This document shows positions 1-8,126 of a DNA stretch of 64,000 nucleotides, in pieces (position 1 is the first letter of the stretch; each line of letters opens with the position of its first letter). The translations under genes and the position numbers were made by a program. Source of the DNA: Croceibacterium atlanticum (lineage in GTDB: Bacteria; Pseudomonadota; Alphaproteobacteria; Sphingomonadales; Sphingomonadaceae); the NCBI RefSeq assembly GCF_001008165.2, contig NZ_CP011453.2, positions 24,816 through 88,815 of the forward strand. Reading direction: 5' to 3'. The notes under the pieces were generated by a model. The model was given only the letters and a program-made list of their open reading frames with translations. It was not told the origin of the DNA and searched no databases.

Positions 1-2
1 TC

Positions 3-1937
3 ATCCTGACCCGCCCGCTTGCCCAGATCACGCGGGAAAATGCGCCGTCGCTGACCCGCGATGCCCCGCTGGACGGGTTTGAACAGCGGCTGATCGTCGA
101 TTACGAATGGCTGCCCGGCAGTTTCGACAGTGACGAGATAACGGCCGGTTTCCGCGGCAAGCACTGGCTGGGCGATCATCTCGGCATCGGCGCGACCTAT
201 GTGGATGAAAACCGCGCGGGCGATGATTACACCCTCTATGGCGGGGACATCACCCTGCGGGCGGGCAGGGGCACATATCTGAAGGGCGAATTCGCCCATA
301 CGCAGGCGCTGGCCGCGCCGACTTTCCTTTCCACCAATGGCGGTTTCGATTTCACCCGCCTTGCGGCCACCGGCCCGCAGGAAGGGGATGCCCGGTCCAT
401 CGAAGCGCGGGCCAATTTCACCGAACTCGGCCTGACGGCGCTGGACTGGAGCGCGGGGGCATGGTGGCGCGAAACCGATGCCGGATATTCCACGGGCCGT
501 TACAATAACGGCCTGCCCACCACCGAATATGGCGGCGAAGTGCTGGGCCAGCTGGCGGCGAATCTGGGCGTCTATGCGCGCTACAGCAAGGCGGAAAGCG
601 GGACGGATTCCCTGCTTCAGGCACAGGCGAGCCTGGACTGGCGGCTTGACGATGCGAACGCCATCGCGGCCGAAATCCGCCGGGTGGAGGAAAATTCCGC
701 CTATGCGGATGCGGCCGGTATGCTGGGCGCTGTCAAATACAGCCGCCGGATCGGCACCGCTCTGGATCTCTATGCGCAGGGCCAGCTCACGCTGGATGAC
801 GATGCGGGCCGTTATCGCAGCAATGACATGGTGCTGGCGGGCGGGCGCTATCTGCTGGGGGACCAGTCATCGCTCGGCGCGGAAATCAGCACGGGCGACC
901 GGGGCGATGCGGCGACGGTGGATGCGGAATACAGGCTGGCGCCGGATCATACGCTGTACGGGGCCTACACCTATTCCACCGATACGACGCAATATGAAAA
1001 CCTGCTCAACCCCAATCGCCGCAACGGTTGGACGCTGGGCCAGCGCTGGCGCGTTTCGGACCAGGTAAACCTCTTCAATGAAAGCCAGTATCTGAAGGAA
1101 CCGGCCCAATCCGGCCTTGCCCACACCTATGGCCTGGATTTCTACCCGGCGCGGGGGTGGAGCACGGGCTTCACCATCCAGACCGGGGAATTGCGCAACC
1201 AGATGGGCGGCATTGTGGACCGGCGCGCCGTCAGCCTGCGCCTGGGCCGCACTTCGCCCGATACGGACTGGCAGAGCAAGCTGGAATGGCGGCGCGACAC
1301 CGGGGCCGAACGGCGCCGGCAATGGGTCACCACCAACCGCATCACCCACCGGATCGACGAAAGCTGGCGCGTGGCCGCCCGCTTCAATTATTCGGACACG
1401 ACGGACGCGATCAATCCGCTGGCCGGGGCCCGGTTCGTGGAAGGCAATGTGGGCTTCGCATGGCGGCCCTGGAACAACACCCGCTGGGGCGTTTTCGGCC
1501 GATATACCTATCTCTACGATCTCGCCACGATGGGGCAGGAAGGCGGCGCGGAATATGACCAGCGATCGCATGTCCTTTCGCTGGAAGGTGTCCACCGGCT
1601 TGACCGTTACTGGGAATTTGCCGCCAAGATCGCCCGCCGGGAAGGGGAAGCGCGCATGGGGCGCGGCACGGGCGAATGGTTCGATTCAGCCACCACCTTC
1701 GTCGCCGCGCAGGTCCGGTACGAGCTTTTGTCCAAATGGCACGCCCTTGCCGAATATCGCGCGCTGGATGTGGCCGATGGCGGGATCAGGCACGGCGCGC
1801 TGGTGGGGATAGACCGCGACGTGGCCAGTAATCTGCGCATCGGCATCGGCTATAATTTCACCCGCTTCAGCGATGATCTGACCGATCTGGATTATGACAA
1901 TAAGGGCTTTTTCATCAATCTGGTCGGCCGATATTGA
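3..1937 (+). CDS. Outer-membrane beta-barrel protein, C-terminal part (5' end outside window)
   Basis: The frame is open from the first bases of the window, so the true start lies upstream. What remains (about 644 codons) consists of short alternating hydrophobic and polar strands rich in Tyr, Trp, Gly and Arg, with many acidic turns, typical of a large transmembrane beta-barrel. It ends in NLVGRY, and a terminal aromatic residue is the usual BAM signal of outer-membrane proteins. No plug domain or TonB box is visible in this part. It may be the barrel end of a larger surface or repeat protein. I do not recognise the family and assign no substrate. The next gene is on the other strand. Confidence 0.75.
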   Translation: MLTRPLAQITRENAPSLTRDAPLDGFEQRLIVDYEWLPGSFDSDEITAGFRGKHWLGDHLGIGATYVDENRAGDDYTLYGGDITLRAGRGTYLKGEFAHTQALAAPTFLSTNGGFDFTRLAATGPQEGDARSIEARANFTELGLTALDWSAGAWWRETDAGYSTGRYNNGLPTTEYGGEVLGQLAANLGVYARYSKAESGTDSLLQAQASLDWRLDDANAIAAEIRRVEENSAYADAAGMLGAVKYSRRIGTALDLYAQGQLTLDDDAGRYRSNDMVLAGGRYLLGDQSSLGAEISTGDRGDAATVDAEYRLAPDHTLYGAYTYSTDTTQYENLLNPNRRNGWTLGQRWRVSDQVNLFNESQYLKEPAQSGLAHTYGLDFYPARGWSTGFTIQTGELRNQMGGIVDRRAVSLRLGRTSPDTDWQSKLEWRRDTGAERRRQWVTTNRITHRIDESWRVAARFNYSDTTDAINPLAGARFVEGNVGFAWRPWNNTRWGVFGRYTYLYDLATMGQEGGAEYDQRSHVLSLEGVHRLDRYWEFAAKIARREGEARMGRGTGEWFDSATTFVAAQVRYELLSKWHALAEYRALDVADGGIRHGALVGIDRDVASNLRIGIGYNFTRFSDDLTDLDYDNKGFFINLVGRY

Positions 1938-1988
1938 TGGCTTGCCCGGCAGGGTGAAGAGGGCGGGGCCATCCGGCCCCGGCCCCGA

Positions 1989-3248
1989 TCATCGGAAGGC
2001 GAATAATTCGTAGCGGATATTGCGGTCGCGCAGGCCCTGTTCGCGTGCGGCGCGGCGTATGGAATCCAGCAGCCCCTGCGGGCCGCAAACCGCGATATCG
2101 ACTTGCGATGCGTCCGCCGCCCGCACAATCTCCGCGAAGCGTGCCGTGAAGTCTTCGGATTTGGGGCCGGTGGATATGGGCACGAATTCGATGCCCCGTT
2201 CCCGCGCCATCTCTTCAAGGACAGACACATCGGGAAATACCCGGCCGGGCGTGAAGAAATAGAACAGGGTCACCTGTTCGAAGCGTTCCGCTTCCTTGTC
2301 GTTCAGCCACGCGATGAAGGGCGATATCCCCACGCCGCCGCCGATCCAGATTTCCCGTTCACATTCCGGCTTTCTCCTGAACCGGCCATAGGGGGCATAG
2401 ACATCGGCATGCATTCCCGGCTCGACCTGTGCGATCAGCCTGGTCGTGTAATCGCCAAGCGCCCTGATGACGAATGTGATCTTCCCTTCGGGCGTGGGTG
2501 CCGAGGCAATGGTGAAGGGATGCGGTTCGCGCAGCCCGTCTGCCTTCATCCGCAGGAAGCCGAAATGGCCCGGGCTGAATTCTGCGCGGTGGCTGACGGG
2601 TTCGAGTTCGATCGAGGCGGCGGCGGCGCCCCGCTGGACGTTGACGACCCGGTAATGGCCATGGCGCGCCACCAGCGGATAGAGCAGAAGCTTGTAGGCC
2701 GCGGCGATCACGCCCAGCGCGGCAAGGGCCGCCAGCCACAAACCGGCGGCGCTGCCAAGTGCGATCGGGGACTTGATGCTGAGCCAGTGGGCAAGCACAA
2801 TCAGGAATAACGGCCCTGACAGGCGGTGCCACCAGCGCCACACGCTGTACGGAATGTTCCGGTTGAGCGCGAGGATCACTATCACCATCAGCGCCACGAA
2901 ACTGGCCTGCCGCACGAAACGGGTCGTGGCGGCGGGCAAGGCCAGGATTGCTTCCGCCTGCCACAGCGGATCCCCGGCTTTGAAAAGCAGGTGCACCGAT
3001 GCCAGCGCCAGCGCCCAGATGCCGAGCCACTTGTGAACATTATACACACGGTCCAGCCCGCCAAACAGGCTTTCGACCCAGGGCCACCTTCCGGCCAGGA
3101 TGGCGGCAGTCGCCATCAGTGCCAGCGCCGAAATGCCGCAAGCGAGACTGAGCGTGGCCGGAGTCCACCAGGTCTGCGAAGGGACTTCCATGAGCGTGAG
3201 GCCCAGGCTGATTGCCACGATGGCGACAATGGCTTGCCACGGTTTCAT
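1989..3248 (-). CDS. Ferric-reductase-like transmembrane flavocytochrome with ferredoxin-reductase domains
   Basis: The 419-residue protein has six or so membrane helices in residues 1-200 (ferric reductase-like transmembrane domain, with His in KWLG and HWLS helices as likely haem ligands), then an FAD-binding barrel (HPFTIAS, about residue 240-250) and an NAD-binding domain (GGVGISPF; CGPQG near the C-terminus). This is the NOX/FRE architecture: electrons from NAD(P)H pass through FAD and haem to an acceptor across the membrane. AGGGAG lies about ten bases before the ATG. It is downstream of the P-type ATPase on the same strand, but 161 bp with a pentanucleotide repeat separate them, so it may have its own promoter. 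The acceptor (ferric chelate, oxygen or other) is unknown. Confidence 0.85.
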   Translation of the reverse strand: MKPWQAIVAIVAISLGLTLMEVPSQTWWTPATLSLACGISALALMATAAILAGRWPWVESLFGGLDRVYNVHKWLGIWALALASVHLLFKAGDPLWQAEAILALPAATTRFVRQASFVALMVIVILALNRNIPYSVWRWWHRLSGPLFLIVLAHWLSIKSPIALGSAAGLWLAALAALGVIAAAYKLLLYPLVARHGHYRVVNVQRGAAAASIELEPVSHRAEFSPGHFGFLRMKADGLREPHPFTIASAPTPEGKITFVIRALGDYTTRLIAQVEPGMHADVYAPYGRFRRKPECEREIWIGGGVGISPFIAWLNDKEAERFEQVTLFYFFTPGRVFPDVSVLEEMARERGIEFVPISTGPKSEDFTARFAEIVRAADASQVDIAVCGPQGLLDSIRRAAREQGLRDRNIRYELFAFR

Positions 3249-3322
3249 GATGAGATCGGCTCCCTATTGTGGCTGAAGGCCCGCCCGCGCATTTACATGC
3301 CCCCGTGCGCGGGTGGCGTCAA

Positions 3323-3370
3323 ACGACAAGACACGACAAGACACGACACGACACGACACGACACGACACG
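3323..3370. repeat. Pentanucleotide tandem repeat (ACGAC unit)
   Basis: Nine to ten ACGAC/AAGAC units run without a break, the last six identical. The tract begins 75 bp upstream of the ferric-reductase start codon, in the spacer after the ATPase gene. Such tracts can change length by slippage; whether this one affects expression is unknown. Confidence 0.95.
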
Positions 3371-3409
3371 GCGCGGTGCCCGGATCAGGCGTTCCCGCGC
3401 CGGGCACCG

Positions 3410-5872
3410 TCACCCCGCCTTGCGTGCTGATTTCCGATGGCCGGCAGGTTTGGCATGGAACAGCAGGCCGGGCAGGGATGCGGCGATGCCGGTGCCGGCG
3501 GCGGTCAGCCAGTCGGGCAGGTTCAGCGGATGCAGATCGAGCCAGCCTGCCGGGACCGGGGCGAGCGTGGCCGCGAAGGAAAAGACCAGCGCCGCCGCCG
3601 CGATTGTCCGGCTTGTCCGGCCGCGCAGCCCGGTCAGCACGGCGAGCAGGGTCGCCAGTGCGGCGATCAGGCAGATCAGCGCCATGGTCCGCGCATGTTC
3701 GGGCGGTTCCCCGCTGCCCACAACCACGATGAACAGGGCCGCGACCGCAATCGTGACGAGAATGCCCGTGCCGATAATCACGGCGGTTTCGGCCTTGTCG
3801 AAAAAGCCCTTGCCGATCTTCCTCCTGCCCTTCAGCCCATCGGGCAATTGCTGGAAGCCGAGAATGGCGGCCGGGTGGATCAGCAGTTCCAGTATCACGA
3901 TATGGATCGGCAAATAGAGCAGCGGATAGCCGAGCAGGGGGATCAGGGCCGCCGTCGTCACCAGCGGGATATGCACCATCAGCAGGAAGGCGAAGCTGCG
4001 CGTCAGATTGCGGAACAGCTGGCGCCCTTCGGCAATGGCGCGCACGATCGTGCCGAAATTATCGTCCATCAGGACAATGGCGGCCACTTCGCGCGCGCTT
4101 TGCGTTCCCCGGCGGCCCATGGCGATGCCGATATCCGCGGTTTTCAGCGCGGGCACATCGTTCACGCCGTCGCCGGTGACGGCACTTATCCTGCCGCTTT
4201 CCCGCATTGCTTCCACCAGCAGCACTTTCTGCGCCGGGGTCGCCCGCGCCACGACATCGAGACTGTCGAGGAATGCCCGGTCGCCCTGCCCGAGCCGGGC
4301 CTCCATCTCGTCTCCCGAAAGCACCACGGGGTCGGCGGCAAGGCCCGCCTCACGCGCGATGGCCTGCGCGGTTTGCGGATGGTCGCCCGTCACCATCACG
4401 GTCTGGATGCCTGCCTGCCGGGCATCCTCCACTGCCTGGCGGACCCCTTCGCGCAGCGGATCGGCAATGCCGATGAAGCCGGTGAAGCTGAAACCCCCCT
4501 CCGGTTCCGCCGTGGTCGCCACGTTCCGCCGGGCGCAGGCGATGACTTTCTGGCCGCTGGCCGACATGGCGGCCAGTTTTCCATCGCGCCGTTCCCTTTC
4601 TTCCGCGCCAAGGCTGCATAATTGCAGGATCGTTTCCGGCGCGCCCTTGGCCACGGCGATGGTCTGGCCCGTTTCTTCCCAGATCGCGACTTCGCGCCGC
4701 CGCGCCTCCGTGAAGGGATAGGATGCCAGCAGGCGCGATCCGGCGGGGGCAGGGGGCGCTTCTGCCAGCAATGCCTCGTCCAGCGGATCGTGCGATCCGG
4801 GGCGCGATGCCATTGCGGCCATTTCCAGCAGCCGTTCCTGCGTGATGCCGCTGGCGGGGCGGAGTTCGTGCAGGCGCAGCACGCCTTCGGTGATGGTCCC
4901 GGTCTTGTCGCTGCAAATGACGGATAATCGCCCGATATTTTCCACCACCACCGCCCGGCGGACCAGCGCCTTGTGCTGGGCAAGCCGATAGACGCCGACG
5001 CCGAGAAAGAAGGTCAGCACCACCGGGAATTCTTCCGGAATGGCCGCCACGGCCAGCACGGCCGCGCTCAGGAATGCATCGATCAGCCCGTGCCCCTGAT
5101 AGAGGCGGACAGCGGCCAGCAGCAGGCAGATGGCCAGCGCGATGACGATCAGCGCGCGGACGAGGCGGGCGACATCCCCCTGCAAGGGCGTGCGTTCGTT
5201 CCGCGTGGCGGTGGCTGCCCGCACGATCTCTCCGTACAGAGTATCGCCCCCGGTGAAGATCAGGCGGACCTGCGCCTCCCCCGTCAGCAGCCGCGTGCCC
5301 GCAAAGGCCCAGTGCTGTTCTTCCGGATCGCCTTGTGCGCCCGCCGGCAGGGGCGTTTTCGGCACCGGATAAGCCTCTCCGGAAAGGGAGGATTCGTCCG
5401 CTTGCAGCTTGCCCCCGGCCAGGATCACGCCATCGGCGGGGAAGGGTTCGCCCGTTCTCACCCGCACCAGATCGCCGGGCACCAGTTCGTTTGCCGGGAC
5501 CTGGCGTTCCTGCCCGTCCCGCATGACGCGGGCATGAGTTGCCAGCGCGCTGCTGAGCCCCTGCACCGATGCTTCTGTCCGGCGGTGGAGATAGAAATCC
5601 ATGCCCACCAGCGGCACGATGGCCAGCAGCAGCACCACCGTATCGGTCCATTCCCCCAGCAATGCGAAGATCAGGCTGGTCGCGGCGAGGAACCACAACA
5701 TCGGGTCACGGGCGGTATCGCCAGCGATCTCTCCCACGGATCTGGCCCGGTGTTCCGCAATGCGATTGGTGCCGAAACGTGCCGCCAGTTGCGCCGCCTG
5801 CGCCTGGCCGATCCCGGTGGGATCTTCCGCGCGCAGCAGCGCCCGGCGTTCTTCCGGTACTTCGCGCTTCAT
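3410..5872 (-). CDS. Cation-transporting P-type ATPase (P2-like)
   Basis: The 820-residue protein has the full P-type layout: N-terminal cation ATPase region, two membrane helices (about 55-95), actuator domain, M3/M4 with AIPEEFP (about 278-284), phosphorylation motif DKTGT with Asp near 322, nucleotide domain, TGDGVNDVPA hinge and a C-terminal bundle of helices. PEEFP resembles the PEGLP/PEELP motif of Ca2+/Mg2+ type pumps and there is no CPC motif or heavy-metal binding domain, so a hard cation is more likely than Cu or Zn. The actuator loop reads LSGEA where most members have TGES. It starts 15 bp after the universal stress protein gene and is probably cotranscribed with it. Confidence 0.9.
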   Translation of the reverse strand: MKREVPEERRALLRAEDPTGIGQAQAAQLAARFGTNRIAEHRARSVGEIAGDTARDPMLWFLAATSLIFALLGEWTDTVVLLLAIVPLVGMDFYLHRRTEASVQGLSSALATHARVMRDGQERQVPANELVPGDLVRVRTGEPFPADGVILAGGKLQADESSLSGEAYPVPKTPLPAGAQGDPEEQHWAFAGTRLLTGEAQVRLIFTGGDTLYGEIVRAATATRNERTPLQGDVARLVRALIVIALAICLLLAAVRLYQGHGLIDAFLSAAVLAVAAIPEEFPVVLTFFLGVGVYRLAQHKALVRRAVVVENIGRLSVICSDKTGTITEGVLRLHELRPASGITQERLLEMAAMASRPGSHDPLDEALLAEAPPAPAGSRLLASYPFTEARRREVAIWEETGQTIAVAKGAPETILQLCSLGAEERERRDGKLAAMSASGQKVIACARRNVATTAEPEGGFSFTGFIGIADPLREGVRQAVEDARQAGIQTVMVTGDHPQTAQAIAREAGLAADPVVLSGDEMEARLGQGDRAFLDSLDVVARATPAQKVLLVEAMRESGRISAVTGDGVNDVPALKTADIGIAMGRRGTQSAREVAAIVLMDDNFGTIVRAIAEGRQLFRNLTRSFAFLLMVHIPLVTTAALIPLLGYPLLYLPIHIVILELLIHPAAILGFQQLPDGLKGRRKIGKGFFDKAETAVIIGTGILVTIAVAALFIVVVGSGEPPEHARTMALICLIAALATLLAVLTGLRGRTSRTIAAAALVFSFAATLAPVPAGWLDLHPLNLPDWLTAAGTGIAASLPGLLFHAKPAGHRKSARKAG

Positions 5873-5887
5873 CCCGTTCCCCGCCTG

Positions 5888-6319
5888 TCAGCTGTCCTGA
5901 TCGCGTACGACCATGACGGAACAGCGCGCATGGCGCACCACGCGCGCGGCATTGGCGCCGATAAGGTAATCCTTCATCTGCGGCCGGTGCGATGCCAGGA
6001 CGATCAGATCCGCCCCCGTTTCCGCGGCGATTTGCAGGATGCCGTCATAAATGCTGCCGCTGGTGACATGCGCTTCCACCCTGGCGCCCCCAGCCAGTTC
6101 ATCGGCCAGTGTCATCAGGCGGATGCGGTGATCGTCCAGCATCCGGCGGACGGAAAGGCTGGACCACTGGCCCTTCAATGTCAGCAGCGATTCCGGCACC
6201 ACATGGGCCAGCGCGATCCGGGCATCGAAACAGCGCCCCAGCGCCAGCGCCGTGGGCACGGATTTCTGCCAGGAACTCGGTTCGTCCAGGTCAATCGGGA
6301 CCAGAATGCTGGAATACAT
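5888..6319 (-). CDS. Universal stress protein (UspA fold)
   Basis: The 143-residue single-domain protein begins YSSILVPIDL and contains ADLIVLASHRP and a C-terminal VVRHARCSVMVVR strand, the standard USP fold. The ATP-binding G-2x-G-9x-G(S/T) signature is incomplete (GANAARVVRHARCSV), so nucleotide binding may be weak or absent, as in UspF/UspG-type members. It is the first gene of a unit with the P-type ATPase immediately downstream, and USPs often accompany such pumps. Role: stress response, mechanism unknown. Confidence 0.85.
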   Translation of the reverse strand: MYSSILVPIDLDEPSSWQKSVPTALALGRCFDARIALAHVVPESLLTLKGQWSSLSVRRMLDDHRIRLMTLADELAGGARVEAHVTSGSIYDGILQIAAETGADLIVLASHRPQMKDYLIGANAARVVRHARCSVMVVRDQDS

Positions 6320-6432
6320 CGGGGCGGCCCTTCCATGTCGCGTGCGGCGATCGGGCCAGTGTAATCTTCGGCGCGGACTTGGCCAGCCTGTTGTCCACCG
6401 GCGCGTTTTTCAGCTTCGGTCCGCGACACGAA

Positions 6433-7548
6433 TTATCCTGCCTCCGGTTCACGCTCCACGAACAGGGCAACCAGCGGCCGATTGATGTAGTAATTGTTGC
6501 GACCTTCGCGGTGCTTGAACAGCATCCCGCCTTCGGCGAGTTCATCGAGATATTTGGTCGCCGTGGGACGAGAGACTCCAATCTCTTCCTGGACGAATTC
6601 GATGCGCGTATACGGGTGGCGGAAGAGATTGTTGAGCAGGTCCTGCGAGTAGATTTTCGGGTGCTCGGTCCGCATCCGTTGCTTCGTCTCAGCCATCAGG
6701 CCCCGGATCGCTTCGACCAATCGCAAGGTTTCAATGGCAGTCTCCTCCACACCCTTGAGCATGTAGAGAAGCCACTCTTCCCATTCACCGGATTCACGTA
6801 CGGCCTGGAGCAGGCGATAATACTCTGCCTTGTTCTGGGTGATGTAACGGCTGAGGTAGAGGATCGGGATATCGAGCAAGCCGCAACGTGTGAGATAGAG
6901 CACGTTGATGATGCGCCCGATGCGCCCATTCCCGTCCGGGAAAGGGTGGATGCTTTCGAACTGGTGATGGATGATTGCCATCCGGGTCAAAGGGTCGAGA
7001 TCGGCCCCGTCACCATCTTCGTTGATGAACTTTTCCAGCGCCCCCATTTCATCGCGAACTTCCTTCGCATCCTGAGGCGGTATGTAGACAAGCGCGCCCG
7101 TTCCTTCGTTCTTGAGTGCGGTGCCCGGTGTTTCGCGGAAGGTTCCATCGCTCTTCTTCAGAATGCGGAACATGGCGATGAGCATGTTGTTCGTGAGCAA
7201 TCCGTCGAGACGCCGTTGCTCCTCATATCCGTACCGCAGCGCGTCCCGATATCGGGCCACTTCTTTTGCCGCAGGGGAACCCGCACTTTCGGGGAATGCA
7301 TTGAGCTGGAAGAGCTCGTCTTGCGTCGTGACGATGTTCTCGATCTCGGAACTCGCCTTCGCTTCCTGGAGCGACAGCGTGTCAATCAGAATGCCCTGAT
7401 TGGGAATGGTTGCAGCGCGGCCTTTAAGCTCGGCAAGGAAGCGATGGGCGCGCGCAAGCGCCTTCAGGACGCTGGGCGTTTCAGTGAGGCCGGGGGGCGG
7501 CAGGTCTGGAATGGCGTAGGTCGGGTCAAGGGCCACAGATTGTCTCAT
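6433..7548 (-). CDS. Fic family protein with N-terminal inhibitory motif and C-terminal winged helix
   Basis: The active-site signature HPFPDGNGRIGR is at residues 201-212, matching the canonical HPFx(D/E)GNGRxxR, so AMP or another nucleotide moiety can be transferred to a hydroxyl side chain of a target. SSEIEN (residues 66-71) fits the (S/T)xxxE(G/N) inhibitory helix and places it in class II, where the inhibitory helix is N-terminal in the same polypeptide. The last 100 residues contain a winged-helix-like segment (TRIEFVQEEIGVSRPTATKY) as in many Fic proteins of this size. There is no separate antitoxin gene beside it. Targets are unknown. An imperfect inverted repeat lies upstream of its ATG. 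Confidence 0.92.
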   Translation of the reverse strand: MRQSVALDPTYAIPDLPPPGLTETPSVLKALARAHRFLAELKGRAATIPNQGILIDTLSLQEAKASSEIENIVTTQDELFQLNAFPESAGSPAAKEVARYRDALRYGYEEQRRLDGLLTNNMLIAMFRILKKSDGTFRETPGTALKNEGTGALVYIPPQDAKEVRDEMGALEKFINEDGDGADLDPLTRMAIIHHQFESIHPFPDGNGRIGRIINVLYLTRCGLLDIPILYLSRYITQNKAEYYRLLQAVRESGEWEEWLLYMLKGVEETAIETLRLVEAIRGLMAETKQRMRTEHPKIYSQDLLNNLFRHPYTRIEFVQEEIGVSRPTATKYLDELAEGGMLFKHREGRNNYYINRPLVALFVEREPEAG

Positions 7549-7585
7549 GCAAAGAATATGCGGAAAAGCTTATCACGATTGTCAT

Positions 7586-7618
7586 ACGTGTAAATATTTT
7601 CCGGTTTTCTTTACATGT
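7586..7618. promoter_or_regulatory. Imperfect inverted repeat upstream of the fic gene
   Basis: ACGTGTAAA (7586-7594) and TTTACATGT (7610-7618) form 9-bp arms with one mismatch around a 15-bp AT-rich centre, 38 bp before the fic start codon. It could be an operator, perhaps bound by the winged helix of Fic itself; that is inference. Confidence 0.35.
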
Positions 7619-7687
7619 CTGCGGCGAACCGCCGCCAGAGCTGCGCGTTTCGGGCCGGGTGGGGTTTGGGGCAGGGCGAGGGCGGGG

Positions 7688-7999
7688 CTATTCCTCCTTC
7701 GCGCCGGAATTGGGGTTTCCGCCGGGTTCGACTTCCTGATCGCCCAGCTGGCCCTTGCCGTGATAGCCCATTCGTGACTGGCCGCCATGGCCGAACACGC
7801 CTTCGGCGAAGCGCGGCTTGTCATCGTCGGAATTGGTCTTGCGGGGATCGGGGCGGGGGGCGCCGGCCTGGCTGCCGCCGGTGGCGTTCCATTCCGCCTG
7901 CGTGTTCACACCGTCGGCACTGCCTTTCAGGCCGTCATCCGGCCCACTATCCGGCCCGTCATCTGGCATGGCCTGCGTCTTGCGCGTATCTTTCGTCAT
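7688..7999 (-). CDS. Small hydrophilic protein of unknown function
   Basis: The 103-residue protein is rich in Gly, Asp, Pro, Ser and Gln with no signal peptide, no membrane segment and almost no hydrophobic core, so it is probably largely disordered. The C-terminal half (FGHGGQSRMGYHGKGQ then EVEPGGNPNSG) is the part most like a conserved segment. GGAGAG lies eight bases before the ATG. It stands alone between the fic gene and the first G8 gene. I do not recognise a function; a general stress or desiccation role is only a guess from composition. Confidence 0.6.
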   Translation of the reverse strand: MTKDTRKTQAMPDDGPDSGPDDGLKGSADGVNTQAEWNATGGSQAGAPRPDPRKTNSDDDKPRFAEGVFGHGGQSRMGYHGKGQLGDQEVEPGGNPNSGAKEE

Positions 8000-8126
8000 C
8001 CTGCATCTCTCCGCGAGCTTGCCCTGTGTTCAACCCAACTCATGCAGGCGGAGAACTTTCCCGCTTTTCCGGATTCGGTACGGAAGGGGGGCCTGATGGA
8101 TGACGCAATCAGCCGCCCCCTTGCCG

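Noticed and set aside
478..1068. Long overlapping ORFs inside the first barrel gene and inside most other genes
   Set aside because: These are high-GC shadows in other frames, with Arg/Ala/Pro-rich composition and no ribosome-binding sites or domains.
4973..6364. 463-codon plus-strand ORF opposite the P-type ATPase and universal stress genes
   Set aside because: It is antisense to two clear conserved genes and shows only GC-driven composition.
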